Below are positions 40,144-49,178 of a stretch of DNA of 64,000 nucleotides, one piece after another. The DNA comes from Brevibacterium paucivorans (GTDB taxonomy: Bacteria > Actinomycetota > Actinomycetes > Actinomycetales > Brevibacteriaceae), in NCBI RefSeq assembly GCF_016907735.1, contig NZ_JAFBCP010000001.1:1178001-1242000 (forward strand). Reading direction: 5' to 3'. Each line of letters opens with the position of its first letter. Positions within the stretch are counted from its first letter, which is position 1. The translations under genes were made by a program, and so were the position numbers. The notes beneath the pieces were generated by a model, which was given only the letters and a program-made list of their open reading frames with translations, was not told where the DNA came from and made no database searches.

Positions 40144-41429
40144 GCGATAACGAGAACAAGCCAAGGATCCTCAGGACCTCAGCAGGGAAGACCCGCTTGA
40201 CGGCAGGGTCGTCTGACACTGGGCAGTCGCAGAGTGGTGCTGCTGAAAACAAGCGCGAAACGTCTGTGGCTGGCAGTGCTCAGCCGGCGCAGGCACAGCA
40301 GCCGGCGCAGGCTGGGCAAGCTGGTCAGCGTGGCCAGGTGGGGAAGCCGACGGAGAAGCCTGGACAGGCTGGGCAGCCGGTAGCAAAGCCAGCGCAGGCT
40401 GAGAAGCCAAAGCAGGCGGGGCAAACTGGGAAGACTGGTCCGGTAGGGCAGGCCGGTCAGTCCGCAAGGGCGGCACAGCCCGAGAAGCCAGCAAAACCTG
40501 CCCAGGCGCCGAGTGGTGGTGCATCAGGCAACCCCCAAAACGTTTCTGACGCGAAAACCTCTGACGCTTCCAAACCAAAGAGCTCGGGTGTGCGTTCCAC
40601 GTCGCAAGGTGTGCGCTTGGGTGGTTCCAAGTCAGACGCCGGGAAGACACCGGTGGTTGCGACCTCGGCCGGATCTGGTAGTGGCGGTACTGGTGGTACC
40701 GGTGGGGCCGGCGCGACCGGAGCTGGCGCTGGTGGTACCGGTGGCGGTGCCGCCGGACGTGGCTCCGAGGTGCCAATCCAGCAGGGTTCGGGGCCGGATA
40801 CGTCCCGTGACCGAGGTGGCGAATCGCAGTCGTCCTCGCAGGCTGAGCGTGGGTCCGCTCCAACGCAGGTCGGTGGTGTGGGTGCTGCAGCCGGGGCAGG
40901 CGCGGGTGCGTCTGCGACGGCAGGTGCTGCGACCTCGGCGACGGCAAACCAGACAGGGTCCGGGCCGGACCACTCCAACGTTGCACAGACAAGCGGCGCG
41001 AAGAAGTCCAAGGATGGCGTGCGCGCAAGTTCTGCCGGCGTGAAGATGAAGGGCAACAAGAAGTCCGGGCCGCGGAGCGTGAACCTGACGGTTGCGAGCG
41101 TTGACCTGTGGTCGGTGTCGAAGATGGCGCTGTTGCTGTCGGTGGCGTTGGGTATTGCGACGATTGTGGCGTTCATTATTCTGTGGCTGGTGATGCAGGC
41201 GACGGGAACGCTGGAGAGCATCCGTGGAACCATGGGTGAGATTGCGGGTCCTGAGTCGGCAGAAGAGATGCTGAAGCTGCTTGGGTTTGGGCCGGTTGTG
41301 AGCTTTGCGGTGATTCTGGCCGTGGTGAACGTGGTGCTCATGACGGCGCTAGCGACGCTGTTTGGGTTCTTGTACAACATCGGTGCGAAGATGGTGGGCG
41401 GATTCCGCTTGACGCTGGTCGACGACTGA
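40140..41429 (+). CDS. DUF3566 membrane protein
   Basis: This is the conserved membrane protein encoded directly after gyrA in Actinobacteria (Rv0007-like). The C-terminal 115 residues are the DUF3566 domain with two membrane segments ([23 protein letters not shown]-like and [22 protein letters not shown]). The first 300 residues are low complexity: Ala/Gln/Gly/Lys repeats such as [10 protein letters not shown] and Gly/Thr repeats such as GGTGGAGATGAGAGGTGG. This extension is much longer than usual. Function unknown. Confidence 0.85.
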   Translation: MSDNENKPRILRTSAGKTRLTAGSSDTGQSQSGAAENKRETSVAGSAQPAQAQQPAQAGQAGQRGQVGKPTEKPGQAGQPVAKPAQAEKPKQAGQTGKTGPVGQAGQSARAAQPEKPAKPAQAPSGGASGNPQNVSDAKTSDASKPKSSGVRSTSQGVRLGGSKSDAGKTPVVATSAGSGSGGTGGTGGAGATGAGAGGTGGGAAGRGSEVPIQQGSGPDTSRDRGGESQSSSQAERGSAPTQVGGVGAAAGAGAGASATAGAATSATANQTGSGPDHSNVAQTSGAKKSKDGVRASSAGVKMKGNKKSGPRSVNLTVASVDLWSVSKMALLLSVALGIATIVAFIILWLVMQATGTLESIRGTMGEIAGPESAEEMLKLLGFGPVVSFAVILAVVNVVLMTALATLFGFLYNIGAKMVGGFRLTLVDD

Positions 41430-41485
41430 GGTTGATTGTGTGGCTGTGGCCCTGGCCGGCGGTTGAAGCTGGCTAAGTTTGTGAG

Positions 41486-41523
41486 CTCTCGCTCGGATGC
41501 TGTGTGCAGTGTCCGGGCGAGAG
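41486..41523 (+). terminator. Terminator after the gyrB-gyrA-DUF3566 operon
   Basis: Arms CTCTCGCTCGGA and TCCGGGCGAGAG (one G-T pair) with a 14-nt loop, followed by TTGTTTTT. Confidence 0.88.
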
Positions 41524-41593
41524 TTGTTTTTGGGGGTGCGAGAACGTATTTTGCAAAGTGCTTGAAACGTGTGTATATTAGATTTTCGGTTCA

Positions 41594-41667
41594 GGGCCTA
41601 TAGCTCAGGCGGTTAGAGCGCTTCACTGATAATGAAGAGGTCCCTGGTTCAAGTCCAGGTAGGCCCA
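41594..41667 (+). tRNA. tRNA-Ile (GAT)
   Basis: A complete cloverleaf can be drawn: acceptor GGGCCTA/TAGGCCC, D arm GCTC...GAGC, anticodon loop CTGATAA with anticodon GAT, and T arm CCTGG-TTCAAGT-CCAGG. CCA is not encoded. tRNA-Ile and tRNA-Ala after gyrA is the standard actinobacterial arrangement. Confidence 0.97.
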
Positions 41668-41696
41668 CGTAACCACATCCGATCGGAGGAAACGAC

Positions 41697-41813
41697 GTGA
41701 AGAAATGGTTGCCGGTCACACTGTTAGCGGCCCTTCTGGGTTGTGTGTTGCGACTAAGATCACAACGCCAGCGTGGCCACCAGGAGTGGAAATCTTACAC
41801 CGACTCGGTATAG
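41697..41813 (+). CDS. DLW-39-like micro-protein
   Basis: A 38-codon ORF starting at GTG with GGAGG 8 nt upstream. The product (MKKWLPVTLLAALLGCVLRL, then RSQRQRGHQEWKSYTDSV) has a short basic start, one membrane segment and a charged tail ending E-W-K-S-Y-T-D. Size, architecture and position just after gyrA and tRNA-Ile match the small actinobacterial DLW-39 family, which carries DLW where this has EW. Function unknown. It lies between the two tRNA genes. Confidence 0.7.
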   Translation: MKKWLPVTLLAALLGCVLRLRSQRQRGHQEWKSYTDSV

Positions 41814-41830
41814 AGTAGATTTCACCGCTT

Positions 41831-41904
41831 GGGGGTATGGCGCAATTGGTAGCGCATCTGCTTTGCAAGCAGAGGGTTAGGGGTTCGAGTCCCCTTACCT
41901 CCAC
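41831..41904 (+). tRNA. tRNA-Ala (TGC)
   Basis: Cloverleaf with acceptor GGGGGTA/TACCTCC (one G-T), D arm GCGC...GCGC, anticodon loop TTTGCAA (anticodon TGC) and T arm AGGGG-TTCGAGT-CCCCT. CCA is not encoded. Confidence 0.97.
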
Positions 41905-41937
41905 TCGAGAAGCTAGTGAGACAGCACTCGTAGAACA

Positions 41938-41971
41938 AAAGCCCTGGTGGGTTATCCCACCAGGGCTTTTG
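41938..41971 (+). terminator. Terminator after tRNA-Ala
   Basis: Perfect 15-bp arms AAAAGCCCTGGTGGG and CCCACCAGGGCTTTT with loop TTAT; probably works both ways. The following 41972-42129 shows nothing else recognisable. Confidence 0.92.
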
Positions 41972-42129
41972 CGTTTCGTATGTGAGTTTTTGGGTTAATG
42001 CGGGTTAATGCTCAAAATGTGTGTATGGGTCGGACGTGTCAACGGCGCAAGCTGATCGTTACGGCGCAATATATTGCGCAGTTTCGCTCACTTTGCGCTA
42101 GCTTCTGCACGGCCCTGGTCTTCGAAGCC

Positions 42130-42720
42130 TCAGCTCTTGGCTCGGTAGGTCGCGATAATTACACCTGTCGTGGTGATAGTGGGCTCTCCAACAAGCTCCA
42201 GATCCTCCGAAACCGCTCCGTCAGGGAACTGTCGCAACCCCTTGCCGAGCACCAGTGGATGAATCATCAGCTGGTACTCATCGATAACCCCGGGTTTAGC
42301 GCGCAACGACTCAACCAGTTTGTTGCTTCCCATGATGAGCAAATCTGGCCCGTCTTGCTGCTTAAGTTCCTCCACGGCCTCAGTCACATCGCCCTTAAGC
42401 AGAGTCGAATTCTCCCAGATCAACGGCTCTTCAGCGGAGGTAGAAGCGACATACTTGGGTGTGTTATCAAGCACTTGGGTGAAGGGATTTCCAGTTTGCC
42501 CGTGCCACGCAGAATAGAAGTCTTCATAGGTGCGTCGGCCCAACAGGAGTTCGGCCCCACTGGCCATGCCGGCACCCATAGCCGCACTCTTCACGTCATC
42601 GTTGTATTCTTGCGCCCATCCGCCACGATCGAAGCCGTTCCGTTCATCTTCGTCGGGACGTCCAGGGGCTTGCATTACGCCGTCCAAGCTGACGTTGTTA
42701 AGCACGATTACTTTGCGCAT
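42130..42720 (-). CDS. RibD C-terminal/dihydrofolate reductase-like protein
   Basis: A 196-residue member of the DHFR-like RibD_C group (YyaP/YwjB type), predicted NAD(P)H oxidoreductase of unknown substrate. It begins MRKVIVLNNVSLDGVMQAPGRPDED and includes LLLGRRTYEDF, DLLIMGSNKLVESL and DEYQLMIHPLVLGKGLRQF. Start ATG 42720 has GGAGG 5 nt upstream; the frame upstream to 42750 is not needed. It is a single-gene transcript. Confidence 0.88.
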   Translation of the reverse strand: MRKVIVLNNVSLDGVMQAPGRPDEDERNGFDRGGWAQEYNDDVKSAAMGAGMASGAELLLGRRTYEDFYSAWHGQTGNPFTQVLDNTPKYVASTSAEEPLIWENSTLLKGDVTEAVEELKQQDGPDLLIMGSNKLVESLRAKPGVIDEYQLMIHPLVLGKGLRQFPDGAVSEDLELVGEPTITTTGVIIATYRAKS

Positions 42721-42754
42721 ATTTTCCTCCAGAAATCGTATTACAAGCATAAAG

Positions 42755-42791
42755 GAGGCCGTCCACTCCTCAAGAGAGAGCGGACGGCCTC
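42755..42791 (-). terminator. Terminator between nucleotidase and RibD-like gene
   Basis: Arms GAGGCCGTCC and GGACGGCCTC, extended by a CTC/GAG pair after a small internal loop, 104 bp past the nucleotidase stop, followed on the minus strand by CTTTAT. Confidence 0.75.
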
Positions 42792-42894
42792 GTAACCAGA
42801 ACTAGCTACCGAATCTCGCTGGTGAAACCGAGATAGTGCCGTCGAGACGATGAACAACTATGCTTGACGACCTAGCTTCATCGTTCGAGTACTG

Positions 42895-45201
42895 TCACTT
42901 GCGAGTTCTGCGAGTCCAAGCAACGGTGACTACACCCATGCTGATCAGAATGAGAGCCACGGTAGCGCTTTGAACGATGTTGGCACCTGTGCGTGGCATG
43001 TCACCGCTGTCCTTTTCAGCGTGAGCAGGAGCGTCAGAGGACTGATCATCGGAGGGTTCGTCACCTGGTGTTTCTGACGGGCCAGCGTCTGAACCGTCTT
43101 TGTCGTCATCCCGGGAATCCCCATCATCGGTGGGGCGTGGTTGCGTTTCCGCGCCACAGTCGATCTCCGTTTTGAGCTGGTCAGGTGAGACCGAGGGGCC
43201 AAAGTCGGTAGCCACGGCGACAGAGAAATCTTGCCGTCCTGTGCGAGTGCCACAGACCTCTTCCTTCTTGAACGACACCTGAGCTTGTCCGGCGCCGTCA
43301 GTGGTGATGATCGAGTCCGTTGTGTTGGCCTTCGGTTCGACAAGCGAGTTATTCACGTCCGCTGTGCGCTCCACGTCACCGATGGTAACCGTGACCTTTT
43401 TAGTCACGCCCGGACCTTCTGAGAAGGAAAGTCCGCGCATGTCGACTGGAATGTCACCCTGTTTATTAGGAGCACCGACAGTGACTCCCACAGAGGACTT
43501 CTGGGCTCGCGGTTCGCGCACCTTTTCACCCAGATACTTCGCCAGCTGGTCACGGTCCAGGTTACCCATGTTCACAAGGTTCTTGCCTGCGGTGAGAGCG
43601 TCAAACGAGTCTCCACCTTCAAGCAGGAACGTGACAGAGCCGATCGTGTACTTGCGTTTAAGGTCCAATGGCTCGTCATTGACGTACACGGAGGTAATCC
43701 GCTCACCGTACTTGGCACTAGGGTCGTAGGTGTATCGCACATTGGAAGAGAGACCCAGCTTGAGAAGTGGTCGCGAGTTCTGCGAATTGAGATCCGTCTT
43801 CCATTGCTGCTCGAGTGCCTTCTTGAAATCGGCGCCACTCACAGTGACGTACCCCAATTCGTTGCCAAATGGAGCCACGTCGAATACCTGACGGTAGCTG
43901 ATTGAGCCGTCTTTGCGCGGACGCAGATCTTCTCGCAAACCACCAGCATTGATAATCCCAATGTCGACCTTGGAGCCGTCCTTGGTGAGTACGGTGTCTT
44001 TCATCGAGTCGGCGACCATGTCACCCAGGGTGGATTCGATTCCGCGGTTTGAACCCGGGACGGGGTTTTCTTTGTCGTTCGCGGCGAAAACTCCACGCGC
44101 AAAGCCTTGCTTGTACCCTTGGGCAACGGGCTTTTCGCCTTCTTTGTCTGCCTTCTTCTTAGCGGTCGCAACCATTTGCGCGACGCTTGCGTCCTCGCCA
44201 CACTCGGCTACCTTCGCAGCAGGAATCAGTTCGACATCAGACGACAGGACCTTCTTGGTTTTGGTATCAAACTGAACAGATACTTTGGACAGATTGTCCA
44301 TGTATGAACCGGAGGCCGTGGCTACCAGGGTATTGCCCTGTGAACCCTTGACGTTCTCAAACTTGTACGGCACGTGCGTGTCACCGCCCATGAGGGCATC
44401 GACGTACTTGCCCATCTTAGGGTAGGTGTTTGCCGCATCGTCATCGATCATGGCGACAACGACATCCGCTTTTCCAGATTCCTTCAGTTCCTGCGCCTGC
44501 TTGTTTGTCACTTCTGCTGGGTCGGCGAACTTCATGCCAGCGGTTGTGCCCGGGGACAGCTTGTATGGCACGTCTTGTGCGATTCCACCAATGAAAGCAA
44601 CGCGGACGCCAGCAGCGGTGGTAACGATTTTGTGGTCACCGAGCACGTCATCAAGCGATCCGCTGACGTTGGCGGCTAAATAGGGAAACCCAAACTTGCT
44701 GTATGACACACCGTTGACGGTTGCGCCCTTTGTTCGCGCACGGAATACGTCCTGGCCGTCGTCCAGTTCGTGGTTTCCAATTGTCGAGGCGGCAGGGTTG
44801 AGGGCGCTGAGCGCGTCGACTGTGGGGTTGTCGTGGAGGATGCCCGAGGTGAAGGTGGAGGCACCGATGTTGTCCCCAAGCAAAGTGAAGGTCGAGTTGG
44901 GGTTGGTGGTGCGGGCGCGATCAAGATAGCACTTCATAGATGCTGCGCCAGCCTCGACGATGTTGCCGTCGTCGTCCGTCTTTTGTTCGATATGACCATG
45001 CACGTCCGTAAGGTTGTACAGGTCCAGCGATACAACGTCAGCTGACGGGGTAGCTGAATCGGCAGCTGCTGTAGGCGATGGAACGCTAGCTGCGTGAGCG
45101 GCGGTCGGTCCCATGGCCACAGCGAGCGCGGCGATCCCGGCGAGCACAGACCGGTAGACAGGTAATTGCACGAGTACTCCTGGAGTCGAATGCTTTGTCA
45201 T
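42895..45201 (-). CDS. Cell-wall-anchored 5'-nucleotidase/UshA-like phosphoesterase
   Basis: A secreted metallophosphoesterase. Signal peptide (VLAGIAALAVAMGPTAAHA), calcineurin-like domain with DVHGH, GDNIGAS, GNHELDDG and GGDTHVPY, then the 5'-nucleotidase C-terminal domain (DMVADSMKD, DIGIINAGGLREDL, LLEGGDSFDA). A Ser/Asp-rich spacer leads to a sortase-type end: MPRTG, a hydrophobic segment and RRTRK. MPRTG deviates from LPXTG at the first position. Start ATG 45201 is chosen by signal peptide shape, but no ribosome binding site is visible; GTG 45249 is possible. Role: release of phosphate and nucleosides outside the cell. Confidence 0.85.
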   Translation of the reverse strand: MTKHSTPGVLVQLPVYRSVLAGIAALAVAMGPTAAHAASVPSPTAAADSATPSADVVSLDLYNLTDVHGHIEQKTDDDGNIVEAGAASMKCYLDRARTTNPNSTFTLLGDNIGASTFTSGILHDNPTVDALSALNPAASTIGNHELDDGQDVFRARTKGATVNGVSYSKFGFPYLAANVSGSLDDVLGDHKIVTTAAGVRVAFIGGIAQDVPYKLSPGTTAGMKFADPAEVTNKQAQELKESGKADVVVAMIDDDAANTYPKMGKYVDALMGGDTHVPYKFENVKGSQGNTLVATASGSYMDNLSKVSVQFDTKTKKVLSSDVELIPAAKVAECGEDASVAQMVATAKKKADKEGEKPVAQGYKQGFARGVFAANDKENPVPGSNRGIESTLGDMVADSMKDTVLTKDGSKVDIGIINAGGLREDLRPRKDGSISYRQVFDVAPFGNELGYVTVSGADFKKALEQQWKTDLNSQNSRPLLKLGLSSNVRYTYDPSAKYGERITSVYVNDEPLDLKRKYTIGSVTFLLEGGDSFDALTAGKNLVNMGNLDRDQLAKYLGEKVREPRAQKSSVGVTVGAPNKQGDIPVDMRGLSFSEGPGVTKKVTVTIGDVERTADVNNSLVEPKANTTDSIITTDGAGQAQVSFKKEEVCGTRTGRQDFSVAVATDFGPSVSPDQLKTEIDCGAETQPRPTDDGDSRDDDKDGSDAGPSETPGDEPSDDQSSDAPAHAEKDSGDMPRTGANIVQSATVALILISMGVVTVAWTRRTRK

Positions 45202-45459
45202 GTGTACGAGCTGTGGACCGAAGGGGCCAAATACTTCAGGTAATGCCACCGAGATCGATAGCCCGCAAAAAAATAATACGCCACGGCGAACTTCTATGTT
45301 GTTGAAGAGATGTACTGTAAGTTACTAATTAACAAACTTATGAAAATGGGTGGCCATGGCGTCCCGTCCCACTGTGATACGTCGGTATCATCAGCGCGCT
45401 TTTCGAGACCATCGCGTGTGCGTAGCTCGCTCCGTGCGTTCTGACGGTAACCTGGAGGT

Positions 45460-46143
45460 ATGTCTGTCTCTGAGCTGTCCACGAGTGCCCAGAATTACCT
45501 AAAGGTAATCTGGGGTTTGACGGAATGGAGTTCGGAGCCCGTTACACCTACACGGATCTCCGAACGCATTGGCCTAAAACTTTCATCGGTTTCCGATGCT
45601 GTTCGGCGTCTGGCCAGTCAAGGTTTGCTGACCCACGCACCCTACGGATCTGTTGAACTAACGGAGTCTGGTCGCAAGTATGCGCTTGCGATGATCCGCC
45701 GGCACCGGCTCATTGAGACTTTCCTTGTTGAAACGCTGGGCTATACCTGGGACCAGGTACATGACGAGGCTGAAAGCCTCGAACACGCCGTTTCGGACTT
45801 CCTCATCGACCGCATTGATGCACTTCTCGATCACCCAACACGAGACCCTCACGGTGACCCGATCCCGTCCAAAGAGGGTAAGCTCGATGTCCCTGATGCT
45901 CAAACATTGTCCGAGGTCGGCCCGGGGAAAGACGTTATAGTTGAGCGAATCTCCGACAGTGACCCCGCCCTTCTGCAGTATTTTTCCGAGCAGGAAATCT
46001 GTGTAGGCGTGCGTCTTGCAGTCGCCGAGGGTGGTCCTTTTTCTGACGCGTTGCTGGTGACTCCTGCCCGCCGAGGTGCCAAGACCGTACCGCTGGGTCG
46101 CTCGGCTACCGATGTGCTTTACGTATCGCTTGCGGCCAGCTGA
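45460..46143 (+). CDS. DtxR/MntR family metal-dependent repressor
   Basis: A 227-residue three-domain regulator: winged HTH (PTRISERIGLKLSSVSDAVRRLASQGLL), metal-binding dimerisation domain (RRHRLIETFLVETLGY and VHDEAESLEHAVSDFLIDRID, including the His-Glu-Glu-His set) and an SH3-like C-terminal domain. GGAGGT precedes ATG. It is convergent with the manganese importer genes and overlaps the last one by 25 bp. It is the likely repressor of that importer; Mn2+ rather than Fe2+ is inferred from the importer. Confidence 0.88.
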   Translation: MSVSELSTSAQNYLKVIWGLTEWSSEPVTPTRISERIGLKLSSVSDAVRRLASQGLLTHAPYGSVELTESGRKYALAMIRRHRLIETFLVETLGYTWDQVHDEAESLEHAVSDFLIDRIDALLDHPTRDPHGDPIPSKEGKLDVPDAQTLSEVGPGKDVIVERISDSDPALLQYFSEQEICVGVRLAVAEGGPFSDALLVTPARRGAKTVPLGRSATDVLYVSLAAS

Positions 46144-47021
46144 GGTTTGGTCGTCGACTGGGTAGCGCGAGCACTTAGCCGACTTCGGCGCCAGTTCGCG
46201 ATGAGTCCGTGCCGTGGTGCGCATAAATAAGCACATGTGAACACGCAACCCTGAGTGAGGACGATAAGGCCACCGGGCGAGGCGTCAAACCAGTAGCTCA
46301 GGTAGATGCCCGCAATTGAACAGCCTGCCGACAGCGTCGGGGCAATGACCAGCATTCTGCTGAACTTTTCGGTCACTAGACGAGCCGTTGCACCGGGGAT
46401 GATGAGCATTGCCACGACGAGCACGACCCCCACAATCTGAAGGGCAATGACGGTTGTCAGCGCGAGGACGCCGAGCAGGAGAGCTCCCAGGCGCCGGGGA
46501 GAGATACCAATGACACGCGCGTGAGTCGGATCGAAGGCGAAGAGAGTGAGATCACGCCGTTTGATGACAAGGATGGCTAAAGCAACTGCCGCAAGCACAC
46601 CAATCTGTACGAGATCACTGGTAGAGATACCCAGAATGTTGCCGAACACAATGTGACCGAGGTGGGTTTGGCTGGGCGTCACTGAAATGAGCACAAGTCC
46701 ACCTGCGAAAAGCGTCGTGAACACGATGCCTATGGCCGTGTCCTCTTTGATCCGGGTGTTAAACCTGACTGCACCTATGAGACCAACGGTGATAAACGCG
46801 AAGACAACTGCTCCCAGGGCGAAAGGAAGACCTAAAATATAGGCCAGAACAACGCCTGGTAGCACCGCGTGCGACACCGCGTCCCCCATGAGCGACCACC
46901 CAATGAGCACTAACCAGCATGAAAGGAGCGCACACACCACTGAAGCAATAACAGTAGCCACAAGAGCGCGACTCATGAATTCGTAGGAAAGCGGCACCAA
47001 CAGCAGATCGTAGATCGTCAT
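46119..47021 (-). CDS. Manganese/metal ABC transporter permease
   Basis: Polytopic permease of the ABC-3 family (MntB/PsaC/SitC type), about 300 residues with eight or nine membrane segments. Family motifs: CWLVLIGWSLMGDAVSHAVLPGV, the D-A-V-S-H motif near the first helices, and PTHARVIGISPRRLG. ATG 47021 overlaps the ATPase stop by 4 bp; the frame upstream to 47042 is spurious. The last 25 bp overlap the convergent regulator gene. The C-terminal tail is basic and Ser/Thr-rich. Confidence 0.9.
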   Translation of the reverse strand: MTIYDLLLVPLSYEFMSRALVATVIASVVCALLSCWLVLIGWSLMGDAVSHAVLPGVVLAYILGLPFALGAVVFAFITVGLIGAVRFNTRIKEDTAIGIVFTTLFAGGLVLISVTPSQTHLGHIVFGNILGISTSDLVQIGVLAAVALAILVIKRRDLTLFAFDPTHARVIGISPRRLGALLLGVLALTTVIALQIVGVVLVVAMLIIPGATARLVTEKFSRMLVIAPTLSAGCSIAGIYLSYWFDASPGGLIVLTQGCVFTCAYLCAPRHGLIANWRRSRLSARATQSTTKPQLAASDT

Positions 47022-47773
47022 GCTACCACCTGACCGTCCCACGAACCCTTGCCCAGGGGATTGAGCCCAAAAGCCTCGGTGAGCCGCTGAGGTGAGAGCA
47101 CCTCGGCGACAGAACCCGAATACAGAACCGTGCGCTTGAGCAGGATCGCCTCGTCAGCAAGACCAGGTAAGGAGTGGAGGTCGTGCGTGGAGACCAACAC
47201 CGTTCCGCCTGTGGCTGCGAACTCCCGGAGCAGCCGCACGATTGTTGCTTCAGAGCGCTTGTCGACCCCTGCGAACGGTTCGTCAAGAAGCACAATGTCT
47301 GCGCCTTGGGCCAGACCACGAGCCAAGAACGCGCGCTTTCGCTGGCCACCGGAAAGCTGCCCAATTTGCCTCTTGGCGAAAGGTTCGAGGTCAACCCGGT
47401 TGAGCGCTTCGGTGACGGCTTCACGGTCAGCTGCTCGCGGCCGGCGTGTGAGTCCGAGGCGACCATAGCGACCCATCATAACGACCTCGGCGACGGAGAG
47501 GGGGAAGGACCAATCGACATCTTCGCTCTGAGGAACGTACCCGAGGAGCCCCTTGCGGCGGGCCCGTGCTGGTGTTTGACCATCGAGCAGGATCGTTCCG
47601 GAGGTCGGCTGGACCATCCCGGTGAGTGCTTTGAAGAGCGTCGATTTTCCCGAACCGTTCATGCCGATGAGCCCCGTGACTTTGCCGGCAGCGACTGTCA
47701 TCGACGCGTTTTCAAGAGCACGAACGCTGCCGTAATCGACAGTTAATTGTGAGGTTTCAATTGCGGTGGTCAT
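47018..47773 (-). CDS. Manganese/metal ABC transporter ATPase
   Basis: A 251-residue ATPase with Walker A GMNGSGKST 37-45, signature LSGGQ 140-144, Walker B VLLDEP 161-166 and switch histidine in VSTHDLHSL. Sequence around YVPQSEDVDWSFPLSV is typical of the Mn/Zn ABC-3 class. Overlaps of 4 bp with the binding-protein gene upstream and the permease downstream show a tight operon. Confidence 0.94.
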   Translation of the reverse strand: MTTAIETSQLTVDYGSVRALENASMTVAAGKVTGLIGMNGSGKSTLFKALTGMVQPTSGTILLDGQTPARARRKGLLGYVPQSEDVDWSFPLSVAEVVMMGRYGRLGLTRRPRAADREAVTEALNRVDLEPFAKRQIGQLSGGQRKRAFLARGLAQGADIVLLDEPFAGVDKRSEATIVRLLREFAATGGTVLVSTHDLHSLPGLADEAILLKRTVLYSGSVAEVLSPQRLTEAFGLNPLGKGSWDGQVVA

Positions 47774-48699
47774 GAATTCTTCCCCGTAAGCCCAGCGGCA
47801 ATGGTGCGGACGTCGTGACGCATGAGATCCAGGTAGGTGGGAACAGGGCCGTCAGCCTCGGACAGCGAATCGACGTACAGCGTTCCTCCGAACTTTGCTG
47901 GGGTCGCGTCGACAACTTGCTGCATGGGTTTGAGCGAGACGGTCGATTCACAGAACACTGCTGGAACGGAGTTCTTTTTAACGAACTCAACGGCGCTCGC
48001 CACCTGTTTTGGAGTTCCCTCTTCTTCCGCGTTGACCGGCCACAAGTACTTTTCGGTCAGACCTGCATCGCGGGCCAGGTAGGAAAACGCTCCCTCGCAT
48101 GTCACAAGAGCACGCTTCTCTTTGGGAACGTCAGCGAGTTCGTGCGTGAGCTCGTCATGGATTCCCTGCAGGGACTTCTTGTATTCCTTGGCGTTGCTGG
48201 CAAAGTCGTCAGCGTGCTCAGGGTCAAGCTCGCTGAAGGCCTTCACCATATTGTCCACATAAAGCTGGACGTTTTTTGGACTCATCCAGGCGTGTGGGTT
48301 TGGCTTGCCCGCGTAGGCGTCCTCGCTAATGTTCATCAGTTCCACGCCTTCAGAGACAACTGCGTGGGGCACCTTTGCTTCTTCAACGAACTGTTCGAAC
48401 CAACGTTCGAGGCCAAGTCCGTTGTCGAGGATGAGGCTGGCCTGTGAAGCCTTCCGCACATCACCGGGTGTCGGTTCGTAGTCGTGGATCTCCGCACCTG
48501 CCTTAGTGATCGACTCGACCTGCAGATGGTCACCCGCAATGTTCTGCGCTATGTCCTGTAGCACGGTGAAGGTTGTAAGCACCGTTGGCTTCCCGCCGTT
48601 CGATGCTTTCGCTCCATTCTTGGCGTTGCCACAGCCGGTGAGTGTGAGTGCCAGGATGGCGCAGATGGCCACCAGAACTGTTCCGATTTGTTTCCGCAT
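47770..48699 (-). CDS. Metal-binding lipoprotein of cluster A-I (Mn-type)
   Basis: Substrate-binding lipoprotein that hands metal to the permease. The lipobox is LTGC with Cys23. Metal ligands by family alignment are His72 (IHDYEP), His136 (PHAWMSP), a Glu in LVTCEGAFSYL and an Asp in LYVDSLSEAD. The Glu in the third position is found in Mn/Fe binders such as PsaA, while Zn binders have His there, so manganese is favoured. There is no His-rich loop, which also argues against zinc. First gene of the operon. Confidence 0.92.
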   Translation of the reverse strand: MRKQIGTVLVAICAILALTLTGCGNAKNGAKASNGGKPTVLTTFTVLQDIAQNIAGDHLQVESITKAGAEIHDYEPTPGDVRKASQASLILDNGLGLERWFEQFVEEAKVPHAVVSEGVELMNISEDAYAGKPNPHAWMSPKNVQLYVDNMVKAFSELDPEHADDFASNAKEYKKSLQGIHDELTHELADVPKEKRALVTCEGAFSYLARDAGLTEKYLWPVNAEEEGTPKQVASAVEFVKKNSVPAVFCESTVSLKPMQQVVDATPAKFGGTLYVDSLSEADGPVPTYLDLMRHDVRTIAAGLTGKNS

Positions 48700-48751
48700 T
48701 CCGAACCTTCTTTTCCAAAACTGCGTGAAAGAAACGCAAACAATATGTATA

Positions 48752-48771
48752 GACGAATCATAATGTTCGTC
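48752..48771. promoter_or_regulatory. Possible operator of the metal importer operon
   Basis: Inverted repeat GACGAA-N8-TTCGTC (outer half-sites 6 bp, AT-rich centre) lies 53 bp upstream of the binding-protein start, next to an AT-rich TATACAT on the minus strand. It is a candidate site for the DtxR-type regulator encoded nearby, but it does not match the classical DtxR palindrome. Confidence 0.4.
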
Positions 48772-48907
48772 GAGGCGTAGTTACAACCCTAGTGTATGCG
48801 AAGTGACAGTCGGGATAATGAACCTGGTTGATACTGAAACAGCACAGTGATCGACGGCTGGGGTCTACACGAGGCCTTGGATAACACCACGTATCAGCCA
48901 CCTCGGC

Positions 48908-49076
48908 CCGCTTGGTGCGGGGTGTGATCGCCGCTGTTTTTGCTACATTCACCGCACTGTTTGCACACGTAGTGGGTGGCGCCCCCATGCCTGGATGGTT
49001 GGGTATTGTCGCTCCGCTCATTCTGTCGATCTTCTTGTGTACTGTGCTGGCGGGCCGTCACGTTGACCGGTCATGA
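48908..49076 (+). pseudogene. Truncated duplicate of the His-rich membrane protein gene
   Basis: Positions 48908-49057 match 50447-50596 at about 136 of 150 bases and encode LVRGVIAAVFATFTALFAHV..., nearly identical to residues 9-58 of the intact gene. The fragment has no start codon and, after the match ends at GGGCCG, reads RHVDRS then TGA at 49074. It is thus a 5'- and 3'-truncated copy. The rest of the spacer 48772-49140 has no recognisable feature. Confidence 0.85.
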
Positions 49077-49144
49077 ACGCGAAACCACTCACTGCCTCAG
49101 CAAGAGTGCCGAAATCGAGAAGTGGGCTGAGCGCGTGCCCAGTT

Positions 49145-49175
49145 TTGAGGAAACTGTGTCCCTGTTCATACTTGT
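49145..49175 (+). promoter_or_regulatory. Probable leaderless promoter of the 375-residue protein
   Basis: TTGAGG at 49145-49150 and CATACT at 49167-49172 (16-bp spacing) stand 6 nt before ATG 49179 and there is no ribosome binding site, so transcription probably starts at the ATG. The block TTCATACTTGT...CATGCA is repeated in front of the gene at 50424. Confidence 0.5.
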
Positions 49176-49178
49176 TTC

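Noticed and set aside
40140-41040. Low-complexity Ala/Gln/Gly region after gyrA as a frameshifted or fused gene
   Set aside because: The frame is continuous into a good DUF3566 domain and composition matches disordered extensions known in this family position.
41998-42795. Long plus-strand open frame of 265 codons
   Set aside because: Most of it lies antisense to the clearly recognisable RibD/DHFR-like gene, and its start region crosses no ribosome binding site.
48758-49178. Small RNA or riboswitch in the spacer upstream of the 375-residue gene
   Set aside because: Apart from the duplicated gene fragment, I see no conserved-looking stem with terminator.
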